Shown here: positions 33,189 to 42,027 of the stretch, piece after piece | Position numbering within the stretch: the stretch's first letter is position 1 | How the letters are laid out: each line of letters starts with the position of its first letter | Source: an uncultured Pseudomonadota bacterium | Lineage (GTDB): Bacteria > Bdellovibrionota_B > Oligoflexia > Oligoflexales > CAIYRB01 | Length of the DNA: 42,282 nt | Reading direction: 5' to 3' | Assembly (NCBI GenBank): GCA_903928445.1 | Contig: CAIYRB010000146.1 | Span: 1 to 42,282 of the forward strand | Position numbers and translations under genes: made by a program | Notes under the pieces: generated by a model | Databases searched by the model: none | What the model was told of the DNA's origin: nothing | The model's input: the letters and a program-made list of their open reading frames with translations, nothing else

Positions 33189-34762
33189 CGCCCGAGCAGA
33201 ACAGAGCTGCATCCGCGCGCCTCTTTTGGGGCGCCATGGCGCTCACCTATGCGGTGCGCATGGCGTGGGCGGCCTATGCGCCGCTGTCCAACGATGAGTC
33301 CTATTACTGGGATTGGTCGCGTGCGCTGCAGCTGAGCTTTCTCGATCATCCTCCTGGCGTGGCCTGGCTGGGGTGGTTGGCGCGCCAGGTCTGGGGCGGG
33401 GCCTTGGCGGTGCGCGGGTTGGTGCCGTTTGTTCATGTCGTGTCGGCGTGGTTTATGTGGCGAAGCAGCGAGTTGATCAAAGGGGCACGCCTCAGCCGCG
33501 CCGAGCTGATCACGCTGCTTATGATGACTGAGTTGGTACCGGTCTTTTCCTTTGAAGGCCTGCTGTTGTTACCAGACTCAGGCTTATTGGCTGCACTGGC
33601 GGTGTCCCTTTACTGCTTTCTCAGGGCGGCGAGCGTCGATCTCAGTTTGGCTGACGCCAAGCGCCGGTCTTGGTCATGGGCGCTGGCGGCGGGCGTGGCG
33701 ATTGGCGTCGCTGGTTTATTTAAATACCATGCCGCGCCGGTGGCCGTCGGCCTAGGTCTCGGGCTGCTGTGGTGCTGGGGGATTCACCGCTGGCGGGAGT
33801 GGCTCGAGTGGATCCTCATCTGTGCCGGGGTCGCTCTCGCCGTCGCGTCTCCGGTGCTGATTTGGAACGTCCAGCACGATTGGGCATCGCTAAGGTTCCA
33901 GGGTGATCACGGCTTTGGTGGCTTAAGCTTTAGCCTCATTCCGGCCCTCAGGGTGTATTTCGGTCAGATGATGTTGCTGACACCCTATGTCCTGTTTTAT
34001 GCGATTAGGACAGCAGCGCAGCGGCAAAGTACACCGCTTGCGCGCATACCCCAGGCGGCCTTTTGGCCGCTATTTTTGCTGCTCGAAATCTTGGCCTTTG
34101 GCAAGCAGATGCTGCCGCACTGGCTGGCTCCGGCGTGCTGGATGCTGCTGCCGCTGATCTCTCTGCAGGCGAGGCGCGGCTGGAACTGGTACGCAAGCGT
34201 GTCCCTTAGCGTCGTCGTGACGCTGGTCCTGCCGTGGTTTTTGGTCGTCAAGCCGCTGCGTCAGGGTTTGATCGATGCCTCGCATGGTAGTCCTGGGCCA
34301 TTGTCGGAACTGACTTTATGGGAGCCCCTAGCAGAGGTTTTGACTGCCGATCCGCGGCTGGCCGGATGGCTGCGTGAAGGTGCTGTCTCTATACCTGGGC
34401 CGGCCGCTTGTCCCAGGGCGCCGCTGCTGGCATCGCTGCGCTGGTTTTGGGCCGCGCAGTTAGCCTATCACCTGCCGGGGCAACCGCGAGTTCTTTCTCT
34501 CGATTTTAACCACCCTTCATACTACATCTTTCGCGATGATCTAAGCTCCTTGGGTGACTGCCCGGTGTTGCTGATTGGCGACGAGCGGCACTTTAACCCG
34601 GATCTTTTTCGCGAGGCCTTAGTGCAAGACGAACGCATACCTTTGGTGGTGCCATCGCATGCGGATACAACCATCGTCGTGATCAAAGGCCATCTGCGCT
34701 CCGCAGCGGAGCTGGGGGCGCTGCAACGGCGTCATGGGCTTTTCGGAGGCTTCCATCACTAG
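33185..34762 (+). CDS. GT39-type membrane glycosyltransferase (ArnT/PMT-like)
   Basis: This 525-residue polytopic inner-membrane protein has about ten hydrophobic segments. The N-terminal loop reads APLSNDESYYWDWSRALQLSFLDHPPGVAWL, the catalytic Asp/Glu signature of the PMT_2/GT39 fold, which moves a sugar from polyprenyl phosphate to a protein, lipid A or glycan. Such enzymes use a mannose or aminoarabinose lipid donor; the neighbouring GDP-mannose enzyme favours mannose. The start GTG overlaps the manC stop (GTGA), so it depends on coupling rather than its own ribosome site. A globular ~120-residue end (after VVVTLVLPWF) carries no membrane segments. The next gene overlaps its 3' end by 29 bases. 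Confidence 0.88.
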   Translation: MTPEQNRAASARLFWGAMALTYAVRMAWAAYAPLSNDESYYWDWSRALQLSFLDHPPGVAWLGWLARQVWGGALAVRGLVPFVHVVSAWFMWRSSELIKGARLSRAELITLLMMTELVPVFSFEGLLLLPDSGLLAALAVSLYCFLRAASVDLSLADAKRRSWSWALAAGVAIGVAGLFKYHAAPVAVGLGLGLLWCWGIHRWREWLEWILICAGVALAVASPVLIWNVQHDWASLRFQGDHGFGGLSFSLIPALRVYFGQMMLLTPYVLFYAIRTAAQRQSTPLARIPQAAFWPLFLLLEILAFGKQMLPHWLAPACWMLLPLISLQARRGWNWYASVSLSVVVTLVLPWFLVVKPLRQGLIDASHGSPGPLSELTLWEPLAEVLTADPRLAGWLREGAVSIPGPAACPRAPLLASLRWFWAAQLAYHLPGQPRVLSLDFNHPSYYIFRDDLSSLGDCPVLLIGDERHFNPDLFREALVQDERIPLVVPSHADTTIVVIKGHLRSAAELGALQRRHGLFGGFHH

Positions 34763-36134
34763 TCGGGCCCAGCGCTGGTGTGGATGGATGTTGGTTGGAC
34801 TGTCCTTGTGGTTGGTCTCCGAGCGGCCGATGGCGACGCATCATATTCCCGATGCTGATACCGGCGAACCCGCTTGGCCGCAGATTCCCGAACTAAGCTT
34901 TAGCTTTCAGCCCTTGACGCAGCAAGAAGCGCTGCAGACGACAGCGCCGCTCGTCGCACCTTGTCTCAAGCCAGAGGCGCGAGAGCCCGATGTACGCAAT
35001 GTGCAGCAGACCCTCGACCACCGCGAACAGACATCGATCAATCTCGGCGAGCGTCGGGCGGCGTATTTTGGCACCTTGCATTCGCATACGGCGGCTTCCG
35101 ATGGCAAGGGGAGCGTCGAGGACGCTTACCGGGACGCTCGTGAGAAGGCCCACCTTGATTTCTTTGCGGTGACCGATCACCCGGAGTATTGGCTGTTGCA
35201 AGACCGCGAGGCCTATGCGCATCAGAAGCAGGTGGCCGCAGCATCGGAGCGGCCGGATTATATTCCTTTGGTTGGCTTTGAATACAGCCACCCGTCCCTT
35301 GGCCACTACGTCGTCTTAAACAGCGACGGTGTGCACCAGGGCTTTGATGGCAACCTGCAGACCTTCTATGATTGGTTGAAGCGACCGGAGCAGAAAAACG
35401 CTTTGGTGATGTTTGCTCATCCGGGCTTTCACGACTACCGTTTTGCCTACGAATTTAAGCATTTTCGCTTCGACCCCGCGCTCAAAGCCAAATTTGTCGG
35501 CCTCGAGGTCATCCACTGGAGTGAATACCTGCGCTACTTTCGCGGCTATTTTGGCGTGATTCCTTATATCGACGAAGCCATTCGCCAGGGCTGGTGGGTC
35601 GGCGCCGCGGCGTCGCAAGATGTGCACTATGGCAACTGGGGAACAAGAGACCCCTCGCGCATCGCCATGTTGTTACCGCATTTGAGCCGCGAAGCGATCG
35701 ACGAGGCACTGCGCCGTCGGCATTTTTATGCCACTAGTAATCGTGATCTGCAGTTTGCCGTCAATGCCAAGCGTCGCGATCAAAGTTGGGCGATGATGGG
35801 CGATCATGTTTATGGTGATGAGATACCGACGGATCAAGTCGAGATCCAAGTCCGCTACTATGACCATGACTGCGTTGAGCGTCCGTATCGTTTGGAAGCG
35901 GTGCTCGATGGTAATGTGGTGGCAACCTATGACTTTCCACCGCCCGTCTCCGGTGGGCCGGCCATAAGCAATGCCGGGACCTTCACCTTGCGGCTACCGC
36001 TTGACCGGCGGCGCCTACCGCCGAGGTTTCCACTCTACATGCGGTTTTATCAAGGTGATGACCATGAAACCTTCACCGAGAGCTCGGCGTTGTTTTTCGA
36101 TTTGGTGACCAAAGCGAAAGACGCCCAGGACTAG
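34734..36134 (+). CDS. PHP-domain (DUF3604-like) exported phosphoesterase-like protein
   Basis: This 466-residue protein has a hydrophobic N-terminal segment (CGWMLVGLSLWLVSE) and then a PHP fold. The first metal motif is GTLHSHTAASDGKGS, followed by FFAVTDH, VMFAHPGFHDY and the C-terminal AAASQDVHYGNWG, giving the His/Asp cluster of PHP phosphoesterases and DUF3604 proteins. The end (VEIQVRYYDHDC..VVATYDF) is a beta-sandwich-like extension. The reaction is unknown; the operon suggests a role in glycan processing or phosphate removal at the envelope. The ATG at 34734 lies inside the GT39 gene; an ATG at 34788 with GGATGG upstream is an alternative and would shorten it by 18 residues. Confidence 0.78.
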   Translation: MGFSEASITSRAQRWCGWMLVGLSLWLVSERPMATHHIPDADTGEPAWPQIPELSFSFQPLTQQEALQTTAPLVAPCLKPEAREPDVRNVQQTLDHREQTSINLGERRAAYFGTLHSHTAASDGKGSVEDAYRDAREKAHLDFFAVTDHPEYWLLQDREAYAHQKQVAAASERPDYIPLVGFEYSHPSLGHYVVLNSDGVHQGFDGNLQTFYDWLKRPEQKNALVMFAHPGFHDYRFAYEFKHFRFDPALKAKFVGLEVIHWSEYLRYFRGYFGVIPYIDEAIRQGWWVGAAASQDVHYGNWGTRDPSRIAMLLPHLSREAIDEALRRRHFYATSNRDLQFAVNAKRRDQSWAMMGDHVYGDEIPTDQVEIQVRYYDHDCVERPYRLEAVLDGNVVATYDFPPPVSGGPAISNAGTFTLRLPLDRRRLPPRFPLYMRFYQGDDHETFTESSALFFDLVTKAKDAQD

Positions 36135-36173
36135 TCGTCATAGGCGCACTGTCGGTGGCTCTAAGGCGCTTGG

Positions 36174-37418
36174 CTATTTCATCTTATAGGCGTAGAGATT
36201 TTTCATGCCAGTGCTGTAATATAGCACGTTTTCTTCAACTAATGGTGGGGTCGCGATCGACGAGCCGAGTTGGTCCGCCCACAGCACGTTACCCGTGGAT
36301 GCCTGTAGTGCAGTGATGCGACCTGCGGTGCCGCCGATAAATAGCGAGGTCTCTCCAGCAGTCAGCGTCGTCACGGGGATCCCAGTCACCTTGCGCCAAA
36401 CTTTGCGCAGGTTGTCCGGATCGAGGGCAAACACGTCACCGTTGAGGCAGCCGATGTAGTACCGATCGCCGCGAAACACCGAGGTGGTGACGCCAGGTAG
36501 GGTTTCCTGCCAGAGGACCTTGCGGACGGAGCCAGCTAGGTCGATCGCGGCGACGATACCGTCGTAGCGGGAGATAAACAGTCGACCGCCACGCAGCACC
36601 ATGTCGCCGACGACATCGTGAAAGCGCGCCGTGTTGTAGGCTGGATTGTAGCGCCAGGCCAGCTTACCGCTATCTGCGGCGACGGCGATGAGTTCGCCGG
36701 CTGCGGTGCCAAAGATCACTTTGTTTTCATACACGACCGGGCGCGCACCGCCGCGGATGGTCAGACCTTCCGGAAATCCACCGTCAAAGATCCAGAGGGT
36801 TTTACCGGTTTGAAAGTCCAAGGCATATAGACCCTGCGCTGCGGTGACGGCATAGAGGGTCGTGCCACTGAGTAAAAACGGTCGTTCGGTGAAATAGTCG
36901 AGATTGGCGGTCCACAGGACCTTGCCGCTAAGGGCGTCGATGCGCATCACGTGTCCGTCGCGGGTACCAAGGACCACCGAGCTGCCAAAGGATCCGGGCG
37001 GTGCGGTCAATGAGGCTTTAGCTTCGACCCACCACTGGTAGCGGCGCGTCGCCAGGGCCATGCCACCGATCCATTGGTCGGCAAAACTGCCGATCAACAT
37101 TCCCGAATTGATGACGTAACCCGCTGGGTCAAAGGCCGCCAGCTGCTTTTCTTTGTCGAGCGCTGGGTTTAACCGCTGCATACCAAGCCGAAAGGGACGC
37201 TCCGGCGTTGGTCCCCACTGACGTATGACCTGTAGGGCCGGTAGCGCTTTGTCCGTGGCTGCCACAGCTGCCGGCGGTTCGGCTGGGGACGAAGCCCAGG
37301 CCGCCGTGGTCTCAGCCCTTGCGGCGTCGCTGGGTGCGCAAGTCAGTCCCAGCGTGGTTGCAACGAAGAGCAAGGAGAGGGCGGGCAAGCGCCGTAGGCG
37401 AATCAAAGGGGCAAACAT
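36174..37418 (-). CDS. bamB: BamB-like PQQ-repeat beta-propeller lipoprotein or exported protein
   Basis: This 414-residue exported protein folds as a PQQ-type propeller. Repeated pairs such as GHVMRIDALSGKVLWTANL, GLYALDFQTGKTLWIFDGG, GELIAVAADSGKLAWRYN, GDVFALDPDNLRKVWRKV and GRITALQASTGNVLWADQ are the W-x-[F/L] strand units of BamB. BamB is the propeller lipoprotein of the outer-membrane barrel assembly machine. A signal sequence is clear (LSLLFVATTLGLTC), but LTC is not a standard lipobox, so lipidation is uncertain. The adjacent yfgM-like gene upstream, 20 bases away, gives the yfgM-bamB order of gammaproteobacteria, which supports the call. ATG at 37418 has GGAG 6 bases upstream. Confidence 0.85.
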   Translation of the reverse strand: MFAPLIRLRRLPALSLLFVATTLGLTCAPSDAARAETTAAWASSPAEPPAAVAATDKALPALQVIRQWGPTPERPFRLGMQRLNPALDKEKQLAAFDPAGYVINSGMLIGSFADQWIGGMALATRRYQWWVEAKASLTAPPGSFGSSVVLGTRDGHVMRIDALSGKVLWTANLDYFTERPFLLSGTTLYAVTAAQGLYALDFQTGKTLWIFDGGFPEGLTIRGGARPVVYENKVIFGTAAGELIAVAADSGKLAWRYNPAYNTARFHDVVGDMVLRGGRLFISRYDGIVAAIDLAGSVRKVLWQETLPGVTTSVFRGDRYYIGCLNGDVFALDPDNLRKVWRKVTGIPVTTLTAGETSLFIGGTAGRITALQASTGNVLWADQLGSSIATPPLVEENVLYYSTGMKNLYAYKMK

Positions 37419-37438
37419 GGGGGCTCCGAACAGCTAGG

Positions 37439-38272
37439 TCAGGCGTTGAGCAGAGCCAGCATGGTGCGAGCCTTCTGTGCTTCAGTGCTGGTGCCGTAGC
37501 TATCGATCAATTGATTCAGCGTCGTCTTGGCCGTTGCCTTGTCGTTTTTAAGCAGCTGTAGGCGGCCTCTGGTCAACAGGACCAAGGGCTTTAACTCGGC
37601 GCCGACGGCCTTGTCCAGGGCATCGACTTGACCCAGAGCCTTGTCGTAGTCGCCGCTTTGCTCAAGCAGGCCGATCAACGTCAGGCGCGTTTGTGCCTGA
37701 TAAAAGCGGTTGTCTTTCGACTTGGTCAAAATCCCTTCGAGGATCGGTTGCGCTTCGGCGGCCTTATTTTGATCGATCAAGACTCGCGCTGCCGTCATAC
37801 CTGCAACCCAGCCCTCTGGGTCGCCATCGTGGGCTTTGTAGAACTCCAAGAATCGCTGTGCCGAGCCGGTGTGGTCAGCCTTGATCGCCTGGGCTTGCTT
37901 TGCCAACGCGGCCTTCTCGGCGGCCTGCGCCGGAGTGGCTGGAAGGGGTGCTTGACCTTCGCCTTTAGGCGCTAATTTTGCATCGATATCTTGGATCTTT
38001 TTGGTGAACACCTGGCGCTGCTCGGAGGCGACTCTGGCTTCGTCATCGTAGATGGTGCTGACCTTGCCGAGGTCTTCTAGCCTGGTCGTCTTGCGCTGCG
38101 TTTCGACGGTTTGAAAGATAAAAAAGCCGATGACGACGACCACCACCGGCGCTGCCAGCATCGCCACTAAGCGAAGGTGGCCGGTCAGCCAATTAACCGC
38201 CATGATCCCAGTCGCTTGGAATTGGTCGGGTCGCTTTAACGCCTTGATATGCTCTTTATGCGTACTGGACAT
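37439..38272 (-). CDS. yfgM: YfgM-like TPR membrane protein (SecYEG/BamB-associated)
   Basis: This 277-residue protein has a single N-terminal transmembrane helix (LVAMLAAPVVVVVIGFFIF) and a periplasmic TPR-type region. Its tandem helices include AAEAQPILEGILTKSKDNRFYQAQTRL, IGLLEQSGDYDKALGQVDALDKAV and LKPLVLLTRGRLQLLKNDKATAKTTL. YfgM in E. coli is an inner-membrane chaperone-like accessory of the Sec translocon. An acidic/Ala-rich segment around residues 105-130 (KGEGQAPLPATPAQAAEKAAL) is added relative to E. coli. The ATG at 38272 has AGAGGA 4 bases upstream. It shares a strand and operon with bamB. Confidence 0.82.
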   Translation of the reverse strand: MSSTHKEHIKALKRPDQFQATGIMAVNWLTGHLRLVAMLAAPVVVVVIGFFIFQTVETQRKTTRLEDLGKVSTIYDDEARVASEQRQVFTKKIQDIDAKLAPKGEGQAPLPATPAQAAEKAALAKQAQAIKADHTGSAQRFLEFYKAHDGDPEGWVAGMTAARVLIDQNKAAEAQPILEGILTKSKDNRFYQAQTRLTLIGLLEQSGDYDKALGQVDALDKAVGAELKPLVLLTRGRLQLLKNDKATAKTTLNQLIDSYGTSTEAQKARTMLALLNA

Positions 38273-38325
38273 AAGATCCTCTCACCGCAGCCGGTCTCTG
38301 GTCGTGCCGCTGATGATAAAGGTGT

Positions 38326-38336
38326 GATAATATAAT
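38326..38336 (+). promoter_or_regulatory. Promoter -10 candidate for the MshEN-domain gene
   Basis: TATAAT at 38331-38336 is an exact -10 hexamer, overlapping TGTGATAAT (extended -10 TG at 38323-38324 plus GATAAT at 38326-38331). No good -35 hexamer lies upstream, which suits an extended -10 promoter. It is in the AT-rich divergent spacer and would give a leader of ~75 bases. Confidence 0.45.
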
Positions 38337-38414
38337 TGAAAGCACAAATTGCCGAAAATGGTGCGCTGGACGGTCAAAGCCGGGCCCCGGCGCCGGTCTC
38401 ATTGTGAGGTATTC

Positions 38415-40229
38415 ATGGGTACTTCCGGGCTTGGCGCCCTGCTGGTGGAGGACGGTTTACTGACCGAGTCCGATCGCCGCACCATTCGCCGCACCTGTGG
38501 TGGCCAGGGCTCGTCCTTTGCCCGTGGTGTTCTGGCGACGGGTCTACTCGACGAAGACGAGCTGGCCGCGTTTATCGCCGAAAAGACGCGCTGGAAGGTG
38601 GCGCCAAAGGGGCTGTTCAATCAGAGTCGCAAGGAGGTGTGGGGGATCATCGATCGACCCTTGATCGAGCGCCTCGAGGTACTCCCTCTGTTTAGCGAGG
38701 GCAAGGTGCTCCATGTCGCCATGGTCGATCCCTTGGATCAAGATACCCTGCATCAGCTGGCCTTTTTTACCGGCTATAAAATTGCTCCGGTGATCTCGAC
38801 CTTGACCGAAATTCGGGTCGGACTGAAGAAGCTTTTGGCGAATTACCTGCCGATCAAGTCGCAGCTCGAAGACTTTCTGGAAAACCATGCCAGCTCAGCC
38901 AGTCGGCGCACACGCAAAGCCGCGGGCGCTGTTGTCAGAAAAGCCAAAGCACCACCACGGCCCAGCTTCACGACTAGGCCTACCAACCTAGAGTCAGCGG
39001 CAGACAGCTCCATGAACCGTGCGAGTCTCGCGTCGGATCAGTGGGCCTCGCCGTTGCCCCCGTCTGAAGCGCAGGCGGCACCACAAGTCAACCAGGCGCC
39101 CCAGGGGGCCGAAGACGCCAACATGGCACCACCGGCGCTTGGCGCTGATGATTTAGATTTTGGCGCCGATGATGATCTCTTCCAAGAGGGTGGTGCGTCA
39201 AAGGCGGCGGTGGGCGTCGCCGGCGCGACTGAGGGCGACTTAAGCGACGACTTAGACGACTTAGACGGTGCCTTGGCTGGTGATTTAACCGGTGATGCCG
39301 ACTTGGACGGCGCCTCCTTTGATGAGGTCGCTGGTGGCCCCCCGGCGATTGACCCCAGTGAGTCTTTGGCCGATCTCGGTGACGATATCGACAATCTTAG
39401 CCTCGATGATGTTGCAGATGATTTGTTTGGCGGATCTAAATCATCACCTCTCGCGCCAACCGGCGCGGCTTCGGCCGAGGCGTCAGGACTCGACTTTGGC
39501 GCTGAGGGCGAGAGCGAAGCTAGCGCCGATCTTTCGGCGTTTGACACCGGCAGCAGTGGCGACGAAACGTCTGACGCTGACCTGGATTTTTTCGGTGAGG
39601 ACGACAGCGGTACGGCGTCGTCACCGGCGGTTGCATCAAGTCCAGATCTGGCAACGCTCGACGATTTCGCTGACGAAGACGGTGATGCTGCGGCATCCAA
39701 GCCGCAAAAGTCTGCTTCTGAGATGACTGAGAGCGACGGATTAGACGAGTTAGACGCCTCCGTCCTCCCGGCCGCCGGTGGCGCATTAGACGACGAAGCG
39801 TTCGCTGCTGAGGAAGGCGACGAATTGTCTGCCTTCGGCGAGTCGGCTGGGACTACAGAGAGTACCGAGCCGTCCTTAGAGATGGGTGACGACGAATTGT
39901 CTGCCTTTGGTGAGTCGACTGGGACTGCGGACAGCGCCGAGCCAGATCTAGTCTCAGGCTTGGACTTAGGCGTCGAGGCTGACGGACTTGGTGCCGAATC
40001 AGTCGCTTTGGGTGGCGCTGACTCTGATCATGAGCTGCGCGATGAATTAGCTGAACTGGGCGGCGCGCCAGACGTGTCCTTAGATCGCGAGACCGGACAG
40101 TTAGCGGTCGACATCGATGTCAGTGATCCCTTGCTGGTAACACCCACTGCTGGCGACGATGCTGCACGCCAGGCTAATGCCAAGCGCAACCGTGATCTGC
40201 TGCGAAAACTTGCGGGCCGCAAGCAATAG
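38415..40229 (+). CDS. MshEN-domain protein with long acidic disordered tail
   Basis: This 604-residue protein has an N-terminal MshEN/GspE-N domain (~1-155): GALLVEDGLLTESDRR, FARGVLATGLLDEDELAAF, then RLEVLPLFSEGKVLHVAMV, DPLDQDTLHQLAFFTGYKI. MshEN domains bind cyclic di-GMP in many PilB/GspE ATPases, yet no ATPase follows. The rest is a low-complexity Asp/Glu/Ala/Ser/Gly stretch with repeated short F-G modules (DLDFGADDDLF, LDFGAEGESE, LDFFGEDD, ELSAFGES twice). The terminus (residues 585-604) becomes basic (NAKRNRDLLRKLAGRK). The ATG at 38415 has GAGG 5 bases upstream; an earlier ATG at 38358 is unlikely. It may be a scaffold or c-di-GMP effector. Confidence 0.78.
   Translation: MGTSGLGALLVEDGLLTESDRRTIRRTCGGQGSSFARGVLATGLLDEDELAAFIAEKTRWKVAPKGLFNQSRKEVWGIIDRPLIERLEVLPLFSEGKVLHVAMVDPLDQDTLHQLAFFTGYKIAPVISTLTEIRVGLKKLLANYLPIKSQLEDFLENHASSASRRTRKAAGAVVRKAKAPPRPSFTTRPTNLESAADSSMNRASLASDQWASPLPPSEAQAAPQVNQAPQGAEDANMAPPALGADDLDFGADDDLFQEGGASKAAVGVAGATEGDLSDDLDDLDGALAGDLTGDADLDGASFDEVAGGPPAIDPSESLADLGDDIDNLSLDDVADDLFGGSKSSPLAPTGAASAEASGLDFGAEGESEASADLSAFDTGSSGDETSDADLDFFGEDDSGTASSPAVASSPDLATLDDFADEDGDAAASKPQKSASEMTESDGLDELDASVLPAAGGALDDEAFAAEEGDELSAFGESAGTTESTEPSLEMGDDELSAFGESTGTADSAEPDLVSGLDLGVEADGLGAESVALGGADSDHELRDELAELGGAPDVSLDRETGQLAVDIDVSDPLLVTPTAGDDAARQANAKRNRDLLRKLAGRKQ
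39819..39942 (+). repeat. 72-bp-period imperfect repeat in the acidic tail
   Basis: A segment beginning GACGAATTGTCTGCC at 39819 recurs at 39891, each encoding D-E-L-S-A-F-G-E-S followed by a Thr/Ser/Glu/Pro run. Copies differ at several positions, so the duplication is not recent. Confidence 0.75.
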
Positions 40230-40275
40230 GTTCGAGCTGTATAAGACCCTCTCCATTTCGACCAAGGAGGCTCGC

Positions 40276-41229
40276 ATGCGTTCGGTTTATACTACAGTTT
40301 TTGCTGTAGGCTGCTGTCTTAGTTCAGCCTGTAGAACGCCTCAAGGCTCCCAGGTAAAGCAGGAAACCGATGACCGTTTGACCGCTGCAAACGAGCGCCT
40401 GGTCGACGTATCTAAACAAATAAATGATTTGTTTCGCCGGCAGATCACCTTGGCCAGGCAAGAGGTTAATCCGCAGGCAGCCCCCTGGACAGACGAGCTT
40501 AAGGGCAAGCTGATAGATAAGGTCGCTGACCATCTGGCTAAGCTTCTTCCCGGATCGGGGATAGGCATTCATTGGAACGAGATCAATCTCGAAGTCTCTC
40601 AGGTGACGGCCATCGAGGATTTGGTCTCCAGGAGTCTTGACGAAAGCAAAAACGAGATTCATTCGACGAAATTCGTCGACTCTCGCTATGGCGATAATCG
40701 GATTGGACTTCCTTGGGCAAAGGTCATGAGTCATGTGTCGATGGAGGCTGCTGATCACAGCATCTCCCCGGCCATTCGACTTGGGACGGTGATCGTCGGG
40801 ACGGATAAACTCGGACACTTCGCCGAACAGGGCCATTGGCTCTTTTTGGCAGAGCAACGCGGACTACTGCACGGGCCAATTGACCGCTTCCAATTTGGTC
40901 AGTTTATGGAGGGAGACCCGGCTCTAAGTTTAAACCTCTATGCACACTACTCGGTCGTGTACGGCACCTTTTGTCCCGCGTGTGTTGTTTGGGGTGGGTT
41001 TGGTTATTACGGCATGCTTGTCACCGGGGTCTGTTCCTTCGGCGACATCGCCTCCAACGAGGGCGGCTATACCTTCTACTCGAATCTTTATGCCCATCCA
41101 GATGACTATGTCTTTGATATCCTCAGCTTTGATATTAAGCATTGGAGTGAAGAGGTTTCAAAGAGCAAGTACTTGCCAGGGCTGCTCGTGCGGCCTATTC
41201 CGAGTGATGCCGCAGCGGATGTGAAATGA
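40276..41229 (+). CDS. Predicted lipoprotein with DKLGHF...GHW motif, function unknown
   Basis: This 317-residue exported protein starts at ATG 40276, preceded by AAGGAGG 6 bases upstream. A signal peptide (VYTTVFAVGCCLSSACR) ends with cysteines that could be lipidated, but the lipobox is imperfect. The mature part has a helical N-terminal region (DDRLTAANERLVDVSKQINDLFRRQ), then IHWNEINLEVSQV and a conserved-looking TVIVGTDKLGHFAEQGHW histidine-rich stretch. This may be a metal-binding or membrane-facing site. Aromatic-rich hydrophobic segments follow (YSVVYGTFCPACVVWGGFGYYG). I do not recognise the family. It sits between the MshEN gene and the SDR, same strand, likely its own unit. Confidence 0.68.
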   Translation: MRSVYTTVFAVGCCLSSACRTPQGSQVKQETDDRLTAANERLVDVSKQINDLFRRQITLARQEVNPQAAPWTDELKGKLIDKVADHLAKLLPGSGIGIHWNEINLEVSQVTAIEDLVSRSLDESKNEIHSTKFVDSRYGDNRIGLPWAKVMSHVSMEAADHSISPAIRLGTVIVGTDKLGHFAEQGHWLFLAEQRGLLHGPIDRFQFGQFMEGDPALSLNLYAHYSVVYGTFCPACVVWGGFGYYGMLVTGVCSFGDIASNEGGYTFYSNLYAHPDDYVFDILSFDIKHWSEEVSKSKYLPGLLVRPIPSDAAADVK

Positions 41230-41328
41230 ACCTCAATATTTAGGACCGATGGTGCTAGGATGACCAGCGCATCGGCCGTCGCCTTAGCGACTTGGCGGCC
41301 ATCCATCTTTTAGTTGCGGAGGTCATTC

Positions 41329-42027
41329 TTGAGTACGCATAAGACCGTCCTGATCACAGGCGCAAATCGTGGTATCGGCCTGGGTTTAACCCTTAAATTC
41401 CTGCAAGGCGGGTGGCACGTCATCGCCACGGCGCGCAACCCCGATGGCGCTCGCGAGCTATGGGAGTTGGAGCACGGTTACCCTGGTAAATGCCGGGTCG
41501 TCGCCCTCGATGTCAGCCACGGCGCGTCGATTGACCATTTAGCCAAGGAGCTAAAGGGTCAGAGGATCGATATGCTGATCAACAATGCAGGAATGATCGA
41601 GGACCGAGATGCTGCCTTTCCGGCGCACTCGGCTGTGACCTTGGCTAAGACCTTAGCCGTCAACACTGTCGCGCCCTTCCATGTGACCCAGGTGCTTCTG
41701 CCCAATCTCCAGCTGGCGCCGGCCCCCGTGGTCGCCACCATCAGCAGCATCATGGGGTCGATTGAGTCCACCACCTCCGGTGGCTATTATGCGTATCGCA
41801 TGTCCAAGGCCGCGGTGAACGCCTTCGTTAAAACCTTGGCCGCCGAGTACCCCAAGGTGACGGTCCTTGCCCTTCACCCAGGCTGGGTGCAGACCGACAT
41901 GGGCGGGGCCGGTGCATCGATCTCGGTCGATGAGTCGACGAACGGACTTCACCACGTTTTGTCGGCGGCTACTATTGGTCAGAGCGGCAAGTTTTTAGAC
42001 TACCGCGGTAAACAACTGCCGTGGTGA
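41329..42027 (+). CDS. Short-chain dehydrogenase/reductase (C-factor-like)
   Basis: This 232-residue SDR has the Rossmann glycine motif TGANRGIG (10-17), NNAG, the serine region SSIMGS and the YAYRMSK catalytic motif (Tyr156, Lys160). It is close in character to CsgA/C-factor-type SDRs of myxobacteria and to small carbonyl reductases. The start is TTG at 41329 because GGAGG lies 6 bases before it; the frame opens earlier at TTG 41314. The substrate is unknown. The Ala/Gly-rich C-terminal part (HPGWVQTDMGG) is the typical SDR segment. It is the last complete gene of the window. Confidence 0.9.
   Translation: MSTHKTVLITGANRGIGLGLTLKFLQGGWHVIATARNPDGARELWELEHGYPGKCRVVALDVSHGASIDHLAKELKGQRIDMLINNAGMIEDRDAAFPAHSAVTLAKTLAVNTVAPFHVTQVLLPNLQLAPAPVVATISSIMGSIESTTSGGYYAYRMSKAAVNAFVKTLAAEYPKVTVLALHPGWVQTDMGGAGASISVDESTNGLHHVLSAATIGQSGKFLDYRGKQLPW

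Noticed and set aside
39038..39700. Minus-strand frame of 220 codons over the acidic tail of the MshEN gene.
   Set aside because: It is Ser/Ala/Pro-rich low complexity produced by the Asp/Glu codons of the real gene.
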